Below are positions 35,496 to 44,572 of a stretch of DNA of 64,000 bases, piece after piece. The stretch covers positions 62,001 through 126,000 of the forward strand of contig CAVYZK010000009.1 in the NCBI GenBank assembly GCA_963772935.1, read 5' to 3'. This DNA comes from JANNNF01 sp963772935 (GTDB taxonomy: Bacteria; Pseudomonadota; Alphaproteobacteria; Rhodobacterales; Rhodobacteraceae). The stretch's first letter is position 1, and each line of letters starts with the position of its first letter. Position numbers and translations under genes: made by a program. The notes under the pieces are model-generated. The model saw only the letters and a program-made list of their open reading frames with translations. It had not been told where the DNA came from and ran no database searches.

Positions 35496-35612
35496 TCCTA
35501 CAATCCTTATTTGTCAGGCACAATTTATCCGGCACCAGCATGCCGGAGAATCACTGTTTACGCTAAAGGACCGCCACGCCCGCGTCAAAGCGTGACGGCA
35601 TGAATCAGCCAG

Positions 35613-36452
35613 TTACAGCGTGGTCCGCACCGCCCAAAGTTCAGGAAACAACTGCACGTCCAGCATCCGACGCAGGTATTGTACCCCTGACGTGCCACCC
35701 GTGCCGCGCTTGAAGCCGATCACCCGTTCCACGGTCGTGACGTGGTTAAAGCGCCATCTGCGGAAGTAATCCTCAAAATCCACCAGTTTCTCGGCCAACT
35801 CATAGGCTTCCCAATGAAGCTGCGGGTTGGAATAGACAGTATGCCAGACCGCTTGTACCCCATCATGTGGCACCCAAGGGGTGCCCAGATCGCGGGTGAT
35901 CACGTCTTCGGGAACGGGCAGGCCGCTGCGGGCCAGATGGCGCAATGCCTCATCATACAGGCTTGGACGGGCGAGTTCCGCGTGCAGCAGGGCGGTGAGG
36001 TCAGGACGGTGCGCATGGGGGCGCAGCATCGCGAGGTTGCGGTTGCCAACGGCATATTCGATCAGCCGGTATTGCCAGGACTGGAACCCCGACGACTGCC
36101 CCAAGCCATCGCGAAAGGTGGTGTAATCGGCGGGGGTCATGGTGCGCAGCACATCCCACGCAGTATTCAACTGCTCAAAAATGCGCGAGATGCGCGACAG
36201 CATCTTGAACGCCTCACGCACAGACCCCGCAGCAATGCAGCGGCGGGCGGCATCAAGTTCGTGCAGGGCAAGGCGCATCCACAACTCGGATGTCTGGTGC
36301 TGAATGATGAACAGCATTTCATCATGCGCGCCGGTCAGCAGGTGCTGGGCGTCCAGAATCTGGTCGATGCGCAGATAGTCGCCATAGGACATGCGGCCGT
36401 CAAAAGCGGTTTCCGCACCATCGTCGGCGGGGTTGTAGGGGCAAGTGGTCAT
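35613..36452 (-). CDS. kynA: Tryptophan 2,3-dioxygenase (KynA)
   Basis: This 279-residue heme enzyme opens the indole ring of tryptophan to N-formylkynurenine. Conserved segments are MSYGDYLRIDQILDAQ, HDEMLFIIQHQTSELWMRL and the C-terminal FKRGTGGTSGVQYLR. The ATG at 36452 gives the family N-terminus and has a GGAGAA ribosome site; the frame is open upstream through a repeat but that is not conserved. It is separated from kynU by GNAT and RidA genes on the same strand. Confidence 0.95.
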   Translation of the reverse strand: MTTCPYNPADDGAETAFDGRMSYGDYLRIDQILDAQHLLTGAHDEMLFIIQHQTSELWMRLALHELDAARRCIAAGSVREAFKMLSRISRIFEQLNTAWDVLRTMTPADYTTFRDGLGQSSGFQSWQYRLIEYAVGNRNLAMLRPHAHRPDLTALLHAELARPSLYDEALRHLARSGLPVPEDVITRDLGTPWVPHDGVQAVWHTVYSNPQLHWEAYELAEKLVDFEDYFRRWRFNHVTTVERVIGFKRGTGGTSGVQYLRRMLDVQLFPELWAVRTTL

Positions 36453-36578
36453 GATCGTTCTCCGGATGATTGCAAGGGTCAGGGAAAGATCGGACCTTTG
36501 CAACTGAGAACGGAAAACACGCCCATGCGTCGCCAGAGGCAGACCCAGGCGGCCGGGCGGCAGAGGGCGGTTGCGGAC

Positions 36579-36622
36579 GCCCCCCACCCCCATCCCCTCC
36601 CCACGGAGGGGGAGGGGAGGCG
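36579..36622 (+). repeat. Dispersed GC-rich repeat, copy 2
   Basis: GCCCCCCACCCCCATCCCCT continues into CCCCACGGAGGGGGAGGGG. It lies in the gap between kynA and the GNAT gene (36453-36699), which holds no other recognisable feature. Confidence 0.8.
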
Positions 36623-36699
36623 CAGACTGCGGGCGTCGTGCCGTTTGCTGCGATGGGGGCAACGTGCCACCGCGGGCTGGCAATGGTGCACCCGCCCTG

Positions 36700-37167
36700 T
36701 CACGGCGCAGTCCACGCCATGGCGAAGCGTTCAAAAATCTGGCCATTGTGGGGATGGTTCTGCGCCTCGACCACCTGCCAGCCGCGCCGGGCAAAGAAGG
36801 GCCGGGCGAGGTGGCTCGCGTGGGTGGTCAGGCGGTCAAGGCCTGCGGCAAGCGGCATCAGCGCGTCATACAGCGCGCCCGCAACCCCGGTGCCCATCAC
36901 CCTCGGCAGCACGAAGGCCATGTCGAGATGGCCGGTATGGGTCATCGACATGAAGCCGGTCAGACCATCACCATCGACGGCCACAAAGCACCACTGGGTC
37001 AGCAGCCTGTCAGGCGTTTCGGGGGGCTGCGGGCTGGGTGCCCAGGCCTCGCGTTGCGCTTGGGTGTAGTGGGCGGCGGTGCCGTCGCGCACCGAATGGT
37101 AGAATACCGCCTGACAGGCAGCGCGGTCCTGGGCGGTATAGGGGCGGATGCCGGGCATCATATCCAC
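36700..37167 (-). CDS. GNAT-family N-acetyltransferase
   Basis: This protein of about 155 residues has a GNAT-like N-terminus IRPYTAQDRAACQAVFYHSV and an acetyl-CoA-binding region LPRVMGTGVAGALYDALMPL. The final strands FFARRGWQVVEAQNHPHNGQ fit the family. The substrate is unknown. It lies between ridA and kynA on the same strand but with gaps of 90 and 247 bp, so a kynurenine role is not implied. The start may be 37167 or 37158. Confidence 0.78.
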   Translation of the reverse strand: MDMMPGIRPYTAQDRAACQAVFYHSVRDGTAAHYTQAQREAWAPSPQPPETPDRLLTQWCFVAVDGDGLTGFMSMTHTGHLDMAFVLPRVMGTGVAGALYDALMPLAAGLDRLTTHASHLARPFFARRGWQVVEAQNHPHNGQIFERFAMAWTAP

Positions 37168-37190
37168 CGGCGCGTCTTTGGCTGGCAGAG

Positions 37191-37228
37191 GAGCCTCCGG
37201 CGGGGATATTTGGGCAAAGAGGATGAGG
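37191..37228 (-). repeat. GGGATATTTG-type intergenic element, copy 3
   Basis: CTCCGGCGGGGATATTTGGG followed by CAAAGAGGATGAGGG lies between the ridA and GNAT genes. It matches copies at 5664 and 29266 in the GGGATATTTG core and downstream ATGA string, here without a strong hairpin. Confidence 0.55.
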
Positions 37229-37257
37229 GTTTGGAGGGGTGATGGCTGCCGCCTTCG

Positions 37258-37656
37258 TCAATCAGCGGCATAGGCATCGACTTCGACGAGCCATGCCGGG
37301 TTCGCAAGCCCTGCCACGACCAGCAAGGTGGCGGCAGGGGCCGGGCCGTCACCCACCCAGACATCGCGCTGCGCGCGGTAGCTTGCGACAGCCTCGGGCG
37401 TGTTGGAGGTCAGATAGACCACCATCTTGACCAGATTGGCGCGGGTCATGCCCGCCGCCGCAAGCCCCGTCGCGACATTGGCAAAGGCCGCGTCAAGCTG
37501 GGCGTCCAGCCCATGTGCAATGCGGCCATCGGGGCTGGTCCCAACCTGCCCAGACAGATGCAGATGCCGCGTAACGCCAGTGGCAAGTGCCGCATGGCTG
37601 AAGCGCGACGACGGGGGGGCGATGCCTTCGGGGTTCCAGAAACGGAGGGTTGCCAT
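37258..37656 (-). CDS. RidA/YjgF-family protein
   Basis: This 132-residue trimeric deaminase-family protein hydrolyses reactive enamine/imine products of PLP enzymes. Typical segments are LHLSGQVGTSPDGRI and ANLVKMVVYLTSN, with the C-terminal WLVEVDAYAA. The start is 1 bp after the kynU stop, so it is cotranscribed with and may protect or extend kynurenine metabolism. Confidence 0.88.
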   Translation of the reverse strand: MATLRFWNPEGIAPPSSRFSHAALATGVTRHLHLSGQVGTSPDGRIAHGLDAQLDAAFANVATGLAAAGMTRANLVKMVVYLTSNTPEAVASYRAQRDVWVGDGPAPAATLLVVAGLANPAWLVEVDAYAAD

Positions 37657-37657
37657 G

Positions 37658-38854
37658 TCATGTCACCTTTGCGCGGATTTTATACTCGGGGCGGTCCCAT
37701 AGCGCATTTGCCATCACATCGGCGATGATGGCAATGGCGCGGGCCACGTCGCCCTGGTCGATGAACAGCGGGGTAAAGCCAAAGCGCAGGGTATCTGGCG
37801 CGCGGAAATCGCCGATCACGCCGCGCGCGATCAGCGCCTGCATCATCGCATAGCCTTCTGGGTGGCGAAAACTGACCTGACTGCCGCGCATCGCGGGATC
37901 GCGCGGGGTGGCAAGGGTCAGGTCGGGGCAGGCGGCCTCGACCCCTGCGATGAACTGGTCGGTCAGCGCCAGCGAGGCCGCGCGCAGGGCGGCCATATCC
38001 ACCGTGTCCCAGATATCAAGCGAGGCCTCAAGTGCGGCCATTTGCAGGATCGGCGGTGTGCCCACCCGCATCCGTTCAGCCCCCGTGGCCGGACGGTAGC
38101 CCAGATCGAAGGCAAAGGGCGCATCGTGCCCCAGCCAGCCCGACAGGGCCGGGCGGGCGGTGTTGGCGTGGCGGGGGGCGACATAGATGAACGCAGGCCC
38201 GCCGGGGCCGGAATTGAGGTATTTATAAGTGCATCCGGCGGCGAAATCGACATTGCACTTGGCCAGTTCCACCGGCAGCGCGCCAGCCGAATGGGCCAGA
38301 TCCCAGATCGTCAGCGCGCCGCAAGCATGGGCGCGGGCGGTGATCGCGGCCATGTCATGCTTGCGACCCGTCCGGTAATCCACCTCGGTGATCAGGGTCA
38401 CGGCGACAGTGCCATCAATCGCGTCCAGCACATCTTCGGGGGCGACAGTGCGCAGGGTGTAGCCTTGGCCAAGCGTGCGGCACAGCCCGTCGGCCATGTA
38501 CAGATCGGACGGAAAATTGCCGGTATCCGACAGGATCACCCGGCGCGTCGGGTTCATCTCCAAAGCCGAGGCCAGCGCCTGATAGATCTTGATCGACAGC
38601 GTATCGCCCATTACGACATGGCCGGGTTCCGCCCCGATCAACCGCGCGATCCGGTCGCCCACCGACAAGGGCTTGTCGTTCCAGCCCGCCTTGTTCCAGC
38701 CGGTGATCAGCATCTGGCCCCATTCAGCCTCGATCGTTTTTGCCACCCGCGCGGCGGTGGCGCGTGGCAGCGGCCCCAGCGAATTGCCATCCAGATAGAT
38801 CACCCCCTCGGGCAGGAGGAACTGGCCTTTGGTCGCGGCAAAATCGGTGGTCAT
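37658..38854 (-). CDS. kynU: Kynureninase (KynU)
   Basis: This PLP-dependent hydrolase converts kynurenine (or 3-hydroxykynurenine) to anthranilate (or 3-hydroxyanthranilate) plus alanine. It has about 398 residues: YLDGNSLGPLPRA near the start, DLAHSAGALPVEL, and the PLP-lysine region FAAGCTYKYLNSGPGGPAFI. The start at MTTDFAATKG fits the family; an open extension upstream is not conserved. It leads the kynU-ridA unit, divergent from pntA. Confidence 0.95.
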   Translation of the reverse strand: MTTDFAATKGQFLLPEGVIYLDGNSLGPLPRATAARVAKTIEAEWGQMLITGWNKAGWNDKPLSVGDRIARLIGAEPGHVVMGDTLSIKIYQALASALEMNPTRRVILSDTGNFPSDLYMADGLCRTLGQGYTLRTVAPEDVLDAIDGTVAVTLITEVDYRTGRKHDMAAITARAHACGALTIWDLAHSAGALPVELAKCNVDFAAGCTYKYLNSGPGGPAFIYVAPRHANTARPALSGWLGHDAPFAFDLGYRPATGAERMRVGTPPILQMAALEASLDIWDTVDMAALRAASLALTDQFIAGVEAACPDLTLATPRDPAMRGSQVSFRHPEGYAMMQALIARGVIGDFRAPDTLRFGFTPLFIDQGDVARAIAIIADVMANALWDRPEYKIRAKVT

Positions 38855-38911
38855 GGGGCGGGCTTTCCGAACATGGCTGGGGTTGGCTTTGCATACGCCA
38901 TGGGGTGGAAA

Positions 38912-38925
38912 TTTCAAGTTTGAAA
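38912..38925. promoter_or_regulatory. Inverted repeat upstream of kynU
   Basis: TTTCAA-GT-TTGAAA lies about 60 bp upstream of the kynU start, in the kynU-pntA divergent region (coordinates within one base). It is a possible operator, for example for an Lrp/AsnC-type KynR. No regulator gene is visible nearby, so this is speculative. Confidence 0.35.
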
Positions 38926-39078
38926 TGTATGGCGCGGCGGTGCGAGGGCTTGCCATTTGCGGCAGCACGCCGCACAAAACGAAAGATTGTAATATTGTTG
39001 CGCGGTGTTAAGTCGGCTAGCACGAAACGAAGGGCTGGCGCAGGTCGCGCGATTCCAGCGGGGATGGGGGATGCAACA

Positions 39079-40656
39079 GTGAAGATCGGTGCGTTGACAG
39101 AGGTATTTGCGGGCGAGAACCGGGTGGCAATGACCCCGGATTCGGCGCTGCAACTGGGCAAACTGGGGCATAGCTGCTGTATTCAGGCGGGGGCAGGCGT
39201 AAAGGCCGGGTTCTCGGACGCGCTATATGCAAAAGCGGGCGTCGAGGTTCTGCCCGATGCCGCAGCGGTGGTGGCCGCAGCCGATGTGCTGGTCAAGGTG
39301 CGCGGGCCGGAGATGGCAGAGGCTCAGGCCCTGCGCGACGGCCAGACGCTGATCAGCTTTTTCTGGCCCGCGCAGAACCCCGAATTGCTGGAAACCGTCC
39401 GTGCGCGCGGGGCGACCGTCATTGCCATGGACATGGTGCCGCGCATCAGCCGGGCGCAAAAGATGGATGCGCTGTCATCCATGGCCAATATCGCGGGCTA
39501 CCGCGCCGTGATCGAGGCCGGCAACAACTTTGGCCGCTTCTTTACGGGCCAGGTCACTGCGGCAGGCAAGGTGCCGCCCGCCAAGGTGCTGATCGTGGGG
39601 GCCGGGGTTGCGGGCCTTGCGGCCATCGGGACGGCGACATCACTGGGGGCCATCGTCTATGCCTTCGACGTACGCCCCGAAGTGGCCGAACAGATCGAAT
39701 CAATGGGCGCACAATTCGTCTATCTGGAGTTTGACGCCAGCGAACTGCCGGACGGTGCCGCGACAGGCGGCTATGCCGCCCCGTCCAGCCCGGCCTTTGC
39801 GGCCAAGCAACTGGCGAAATTCCGCGAACTCGCCCCTGATATGGATATCGTGATCACCACGGCGCTGATCCCGGGACGCCCGGCCCCCAAGCTTTGGACG
39901 GCCGATATGGTCGCCATGATGAAACCGGGTTCGGTGGTGGTTGACCTTGCCGCCGAACGGGGTGGCAACTGTGATCTGACGGTGCCGGATCAGAAGATCG
40001 TCAGCGACAACGGCGTCACGATTGTGGGCTACACCGATTTCCCCAGCCGGATGGCGGCACAGGCAAGTACGCTTTATTCCAACAATATCCGTCACATGCT
40101 GACCGATCTTACACCAAAGAAAGACGGTGTGATCCTTCAGAATATGGAGGATGACGTGATCCGGGGCGCGACAGTGTCCCACGCTGGGACAGTGACCTAC
40201 CCGCCACCGCCGCCCAAGATCGCGGCGATTGCGGTGCAAAAGCCGAAGGAAAAGGTCAAGGAACTGACGCCCGTTGAAAAACGCGACGCCGAAGTGGCTG
40301 CCTTCAAAGCCCAGACCCGCAGTCAGGTGGGGATGCTGGTCGTGGGTGGCGGGCTGATCCTGGCGGCCGGGCTGTATGCGCCTGCCAGCTTCATGTCGCA
40401 TTTCATCGTGTTCGTGCTGTCGGTTTACGTTGGCGTTCAGGTGATCTGGAACGTCAGCCACAGCCTGCACACGCCACTGATGGCAATCACCAACGCAATC
40501 TCGTCGATCATCATTTTGGGGGCGCTGATGCAGATCGGGTCGGGCAACTGGCTCGTTGTGGTGCTGGGGGCGGCGTCGGTGTTCATGGCGGGGATCAACA
40601 TTTTCGGTGGCTTCATGGTCACCCGGCGCATGCTTGCCATGTTCCAGAAGTCGTAA
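39079..40656 (+). CDS. pntA: NAD(P) transhydrogenase subunit alpha (PntA)
   Basis: PntA carries the NAD(H)-binding domain and part of the proton channel of the proton-translocating transhydrogenase, which makes NADPH from NADH. The family start MKIGALTEVFAGENRVAMTP corresponds to a GTG at 39079; an ATG at 39064 would add five residues. NAD-binding GAGVAGLAAIGTATSLGA and C-terminal membrane helices are visible. It lies 12 bp upstream of pntB. Confidence 0.95.
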   Translation: MKIGALTEVFAGENRVAMTPDSALQLGKLGHSCCIQAGAGVKAGFSDALYAKAGVEVLPDAAAVVAAADVLVKVRGPEMAEAQALRDGQTLISFFWPAQNPELLETVRARGATVIAMDMVPRISRAQKMDALSSMANIAGYRAVIEAGNNFGRFFTGQVTAAGKVPPAKVLIVGAGVAGLAAIGTATSLGAIVYAFDVRPEVAEQIESMGAQFVYLEFDASELPDGAATGGYAAPSSPAFAAKQLAKFRELAPDMDIVITTALIPGRPAPKLWTADMVAMMKPGSVVVDLAAERGGNCDLTVPDQKIVSDNGVTIVGYTDFPSRMAAQASTLYSNNIRHMLTDLTPKKDGVILQNMEDDVIRGATVSHAGTVTYPPPPPKIAAIAVQKPKEKVKELTPVEKRDAEVAAFKAQTRSQVGMLVVGGGLILAAGLYAPASFMSHFIVFVLSVYVGVQVIWNVSHSLHTPLMAITNAISSIIILGALMQIGSGNWLVVVLGAASVFMAGINIFGGFMVTRRMLAMFQKS

Positions 40657-40668
40657 GGGAGCGGGCAC

Positions 40669-42104
40669 ATGGAATATGGATTCACCACGGCGGCCTATGT
40701 GGTTGCAGCCGTTCTTTTCATCCAGTCGCTCGGCGGGCTGTCGGGGCAGGAAAGCGCCAAGCGCGCGGTCTGGTACGGTATCGTCGGCATGGCGCTGGCG
40801 GTTGCGGCCACGTTGTACGGGCCGGGGTCCAGCAACTGGCTGATATCGCTGGTCATGATCGCCGCAGGGGGCGCGATTGGCTGGTATGTCGCGCAGAAGG
40901 TCCAGATGACCGAGATGCCGCAGCTTGTGGCGGCGATGCACAGTCTTGTCGGTCTGGCCGCCGTGTTCATCGGCTATAACACCCATATCGAGATGGTCCG
41001 CGTGGCCGGTCTGGATGAGGCTGCACGCGCGGCGCTAGGCGGTTTTGCCGCCGTGATCGCGCATAAGTCGGGGGTCGAGGTGTCGATCCTGCGGGTGGAA
41101 ACCTTCCTTGGCGTGTTCATCGGGGCTGTCACCTTCACCGGGTCAGTGATTGCCTTTGGCAAGCTGGCGGGCCGCGTCGATGGAAAGGCCAAGAAACTGC
41201 CGGGCGGCCATGTGCTGAACGCAGGGGCCGCGCTGGTGTCGCTGGTGCTGCTGGTGGTCTATCTGCAAACCGGATCCACGGCGGCCCTGCTGGGCATGAC
41301 GCTGGCCGCGCTGTTCATCGGCTATCACCTGATCATGGGCATCGGCGGCGCGGATATGCCGGTCGTGGTGTCGATGCTGAACAGCTATTCCGGCTGGGCG
41401 GCGGCGGCGATTGGTTTCTCGTTGTCGAACGATCTGCTGATCGTCGTGGGCGCGCTTGTCGGCTCGTCTGGTGCGATCCTGTCCTACATCATGTGCAAGG
41501 CGATGAACCGCAGCTTTGTGTCGGTGATCCTTGGCGGCTTTGGCGGCACCACTGGCCCCGCGATGGAAATCAGCGGCGAACAGGTGGCGATTGACACCGA
41601 AGGTGTGGCTGCCGCGCTGAACGACGCGGACAGCATCATCATCATCATTCCGGGCTACGGCATGGCAGTGGCGCAAGCCCAGCAATCCGTCAGCGAGTTG
41701 ACCCGCAAGTTGCGGGCGGCGGGCAAAACCGTGCGCTTTGCCATCCACCCGGTGGCGGGGCGTCTGCCCGGCCACATGAACGTGCTGCTGGCCGAAGCGA
41801 AGGTGCCCTACGACATCGTGCTGGAAATGGACGAGATCAACGAGGATTTCCCGACCACCGACGTCGCCATCGTGATCGGGTCGAATGACATCGTGAACCC
41901 GGCGGCGCAGGAAGACCCGAACCGCCCATTGCCGGGATGCCGGTGCTGGAATGCTGGAAGGCGAAACAGGTGTTCGTGTCCAAGCGCGGGCAGGGGACAG
42001 GTTATTCCGGGATCGAGAACCCGCTGTTCTACAAGGAAAACACCCGGATGTTCTATGGCGACGCCAAGAAGTCGCTGGACGCGCTGCTGCCGTTGATCGA
42101 GTGA
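40669..42104 (+). CDS. pntB: NAD(P) transhydrogenase subunit beta (PntB), one -1 frameshift
   Basis: PntB holds the membrane domain and the NADPH-binding domain. About eight N-terminal membrane helices are followed by the NADP-binding region IIIIPGYGMAVAQAQQSV and VAIVIGSNDIVNPAAQED. The frame then slips: the expected end (MPVLECWKAKQVFVSKRGQG to DALLPLIE) is in another frame, ending 42104. One base appears missing near 41925-41927 (a CCC run). This is the only deletion among the frame breaks in this window. Confidence 0.93.
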
Positions 42105-42243
42105 CATCGGCCAAGGGGATGGGCAGAATTGCCCATCCTACAATTCGGCAACACATCTGCGGCATACCCAAGTATGCCTGCAAACCACTGGAATCCGGCA
42201 GAAGCGCTGTCCTACTTGGGCAAACTGCCCTTAGGACGCCACC

Positions 42244-43527
42244 ATGCCCCCGATCCCCGACCATCCCCTGCGCTACGCCACCGTCAATGAATTGCATGCC
42301 CGGCCCTTTCCGTCACTGGAGGTGCCCTGCCATGCCGTCTATGTGGCGATCAAGGAACCGGTAGATGCGGCCAACCGGGATCGTGCCCGCGACAAGGCGC
42401 ATCTGCTTGCCTTGCTGGACCGTCACGCCTCGGCCCATCCGCAGCCCGATGCCACCCATTTTTCGGGGCCGATTGGCCGGGCCGATCTGAAATGGGAAAG
42501 CCACACCGAGTTTGTCACCTATTCTGCCTTCACCAAGGGCCTGTCCGACCGCCCCTTCGACCCTGCCGAGGCGGAAGTGTTCCCCGAGGATTGGCTGGCG
42601 CAGGCGCCGGGCAAACGGCTGACTTCGGTGCTGATCCGGGTCGAATTCATGCCCGACAGCGACGACGAGATCCTGGCCAAGCTGGACGACTGGTTCGTGC
42701 CTGAAAGCCTTGCCGTCAGCCGTGTGGTGGACGGGGCTGCCGTGGTGGCAGGCGATTTCCGCATCGACCCCGCTGGCCACATGCGCTTTGCGGTGTTCGT
42801 GAAGCCCGGCACGGGCGAACGCAGGGTGGGCCGCATCGTGCAGCGGCTGTGCGAGGTGGAAACCTACCGCGCGATGTCGATGTTGGGTCTGATGCGGTCG
42901 CGGCAGTTGACCAGCCGGTTGAACGCGCTGGACCCGAAACTGTCGGCGCTGGTGTCGGGGCTGGACAGTGCCGAACCGTCACCCGAGGTGGCCCTGCACA
43001 ATCTGCTGACCATCTCGGCCGAACTGGAAAGCCTTGCGGTGCAGTTTTCCTTCCGCTTCGGGGCGACGGCGGCCTATGAGGCCATCGTGAACCAACGGAT
43101 CGAGGTGATGCGCGAGATCCGCATCAATGGCCGCCAAAGCTTTGGCGAGTTCATGATGCGCCGCTATGATCCTGCCATGCGCACGGTAAAATCTGCCGAG
43201 GCGCGGCTGCGCGGTATGGCCGAACGCGCCACCCGCGCTGCCGAACTGCTGCGCACCAGAGTCGATGTGGAACGGTCAGCACAGAACCAGAAGCTGCTGG
43301 AATCAATGGACAAACGCGCCGATCTGCAACTGCGCCTGCAACGCACTGTCGAGGGGCTGTCCACCGTCGCCATCAGTTATTACGCGGTCAGCCTTGCGGC
43401 CTATGCCGTGTATCCTGTGACCGAACCGTTTGGCATTTCCAAGGGCATGGCGACTGCGGTCCTGACCCCGGTCGTCATTCTTATCGTCTGGCTGATGGTG
43501 CGCCGCATACGCCACCACCTCGACTGA
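42244..43527 (+). CDS. DUF3422 membrane-anchored protein
   Basis: This 427-residue protein begins with the DUF3422 hallmark YATVNELHARPFPSLEVP. A long soluble part and a coiled-coil-like region with many Arg/Glu follow, then two C-terminal hydrophobic helices (ISYYAVSLAAYAVYPV and TAVLTPVVILIVWLMV). The function of the family is unknown. It stands alone after pntB. Confidence 0.85.
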   Translation: MPPIPDHPLRYATVNELHARPFPSLEVPCHAVYVAIKEPVDAANRDRARDKAHLLALLDRHASAHPQPDATHFSGPIGRADLKWESHTEFVTYSAFTKGLSDRPFDPAEAEVFPEDWLAQAPGKRLTSVLIRVEFMPDSDDEILAKLDDWFVPESLAVSRVVDGAAVVAGDFRIDPAGHMRFAVFVKPGTGERRVGRIVQRLCEVETYRAMSMLGLMRSRQLTSRLNALDPKLSALVSGLDSAEPSPEVALHNLLTISAELESLAVQFSFRFGATAAYEAIVNQRIEVMREIRINGRQSFGEFMMRRYDPAMRTVKSAEARLRGMAERATRAAELLRTRVDVERSAQNQKLLESMDKRADLQLRLQRTVEGLSTVAISYYAVSLAAYAVYPVTEPFGISKGMATAVLTPVVILIVWLMVRRIRHHLD

Positions 43528-43535
43528 CCGCGGCC

Positions 43536-43577
43536 GCCCCCCACCCCATCCCTCCCCACAAGGGGGAGGGGGCCGCG
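43536..43577 (+). repeat. Dispersed GC-rich repeat, copy 3
   Basis: GCCCCCCACCCCATCCCTCC continues into CCACAAGGGGGAGGGGGCC. It lies 8 bp after the DUF3422 stop and faces the inverted copy 4, with 33 bp between. Together they could form a long cruciform or bidirectional terminator between convergent genes. Confidence 0.8.
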
Positions 43578-43610
43578 TTGGAATAGGTGGTACGCCCTTG
43601 TTGCCCAAGA

Positions 43611-43652
43611 ACCTCCCCTCCCCCTCGTGGGGAGGGGCTGGGGGTGGGGGGC
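43611..43652 (-). repeat. Dispersed GC-rich repeat, copy 4 (inverted)
   Basis: Read on the minus strand: GCCCCCCACCCCCAGCCCCT then CCCCACGAGGGGGAGGGGAGG. It ends 2 bp from the stop of the oligopeptide permease gene. Inverted partner of copy 3. Confidence 0.8.
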
Positions 43653-43654
43653 AG

Positions 43655-44572
43655 CTACCGCCCCCGGATGCGCGGGTCCAGCGCGTCGCGCAGGCCGTCG
43701 CCGATGTAGTTCACGCTCAGCACCGTCAGCGAAATCGCAAGGCCGGGCCACATCACCCGCTCGGGGTAGAGTTGCATGTATTCCACCCCGTCAAACAGCA
43801 GCCGCCCCCAGGTGGGGAAATCGGGCGGGAAGCCAAGGCCGAGGAAGGACAGCACCGATTCCGTGATGATCGCCCCGGCAATCCCCAAGGTCGCCGCCAC
43901 CATCACCGAAGACACCACATTTGGCAGGATATGGCGCCAGATGATGCGGCGATTGGGCGTGCCGATGGACCGTGCGGCCAGCACGAACTCGCGTTCCTTG
44001 ATCGCCAGAACCTGCCCGCGCACGATACGCGCGGCGTGCATCCAGCTTGTGACGCCAATGGCAAACACGATCAGCAGGAAGGTGCCAGCCTCGGGGCCAA
44101 AGGCGGCGGCAAGCGTATCACGAAACAGCATCACCATCACCAGCAGAAGGGGCAGCAGGGGCAGCGCCAGAAACAGGTCGGTCATCCGCATCAGCGGGCC
44201 GTCCAAGCGGCGGAAGTACCCGGCCAGCACGCCCACCAGTGACCCGATCACCATGGAAATCACCATCGCCACCGTTCCCACAGCCAGCGAGACCTTGCCG
44301 CCCGACATCATCCGCGCCAGCATGTCGCGGCCCAACTGATCGGTGCCCAAGGGGAAATCCCATGACGGTGGCTTGTTGCGGGTCTTGAACATCTGGGCGG
44401 CATCGGGGTTCACATAGGCCGGATCAACCCGGTATATGAACGGCCCGACCACCACGAACCCCACCAGCACCACCAGCACGATTAACCCGGCCAGCGCGCC
44501 CTTATGGCTGCGGAACTGGTCCCACACATCGCGAGCAAGGCTGCGGGGGGCTTTGATCTGCACGTCAGTCAT
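43655..44572 (-). CDS. Peptide/nickel-type ABC transporter permease (DppC-like)
   Basis: This inner-membrane permease of about 305 residues has a DppC/OppC-type N-terminal segment (LAGLIVLVVLVGFVVVGPFI) and the EAA loop region AARSIGTPNRRIIWRHILPN. A conserved PLGTDQLGRDMLARMMSGG precedes it. It partners with DppB. The start (MTDVQIKAPRS) overlaps the dppB-like stop by 8 bp. Last gene of the operon. Confidence 0.92.
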   Translation of the reverse strand: MTDVQIKAPRSLARDVWDQFRSHKGALAGLIVLVVLVGFVVVGPFIYRVDPAYVNPDAAQMFKTRNKPPSWDFPLGTDQLGRDMLARMMSGGKVSLAVGTVAMVISMVIGSLVGVLAGYFRRLDGPLMRMTDLFLALPLLPLLLVMVMLFRDTLAAAFGPEAGTFLLIVFAIGVTSWMHAARIVRGQVLAIKEREFVLAARSIGTPNRRIIWRHILPNVVSSVMVAATLGIAGAIITESVLSFLGLGFPPDFPTWGRLLFDGVEYMQLYPERVMWPGLAISLTVLSVNYIGDGLRDALDPRIRGR

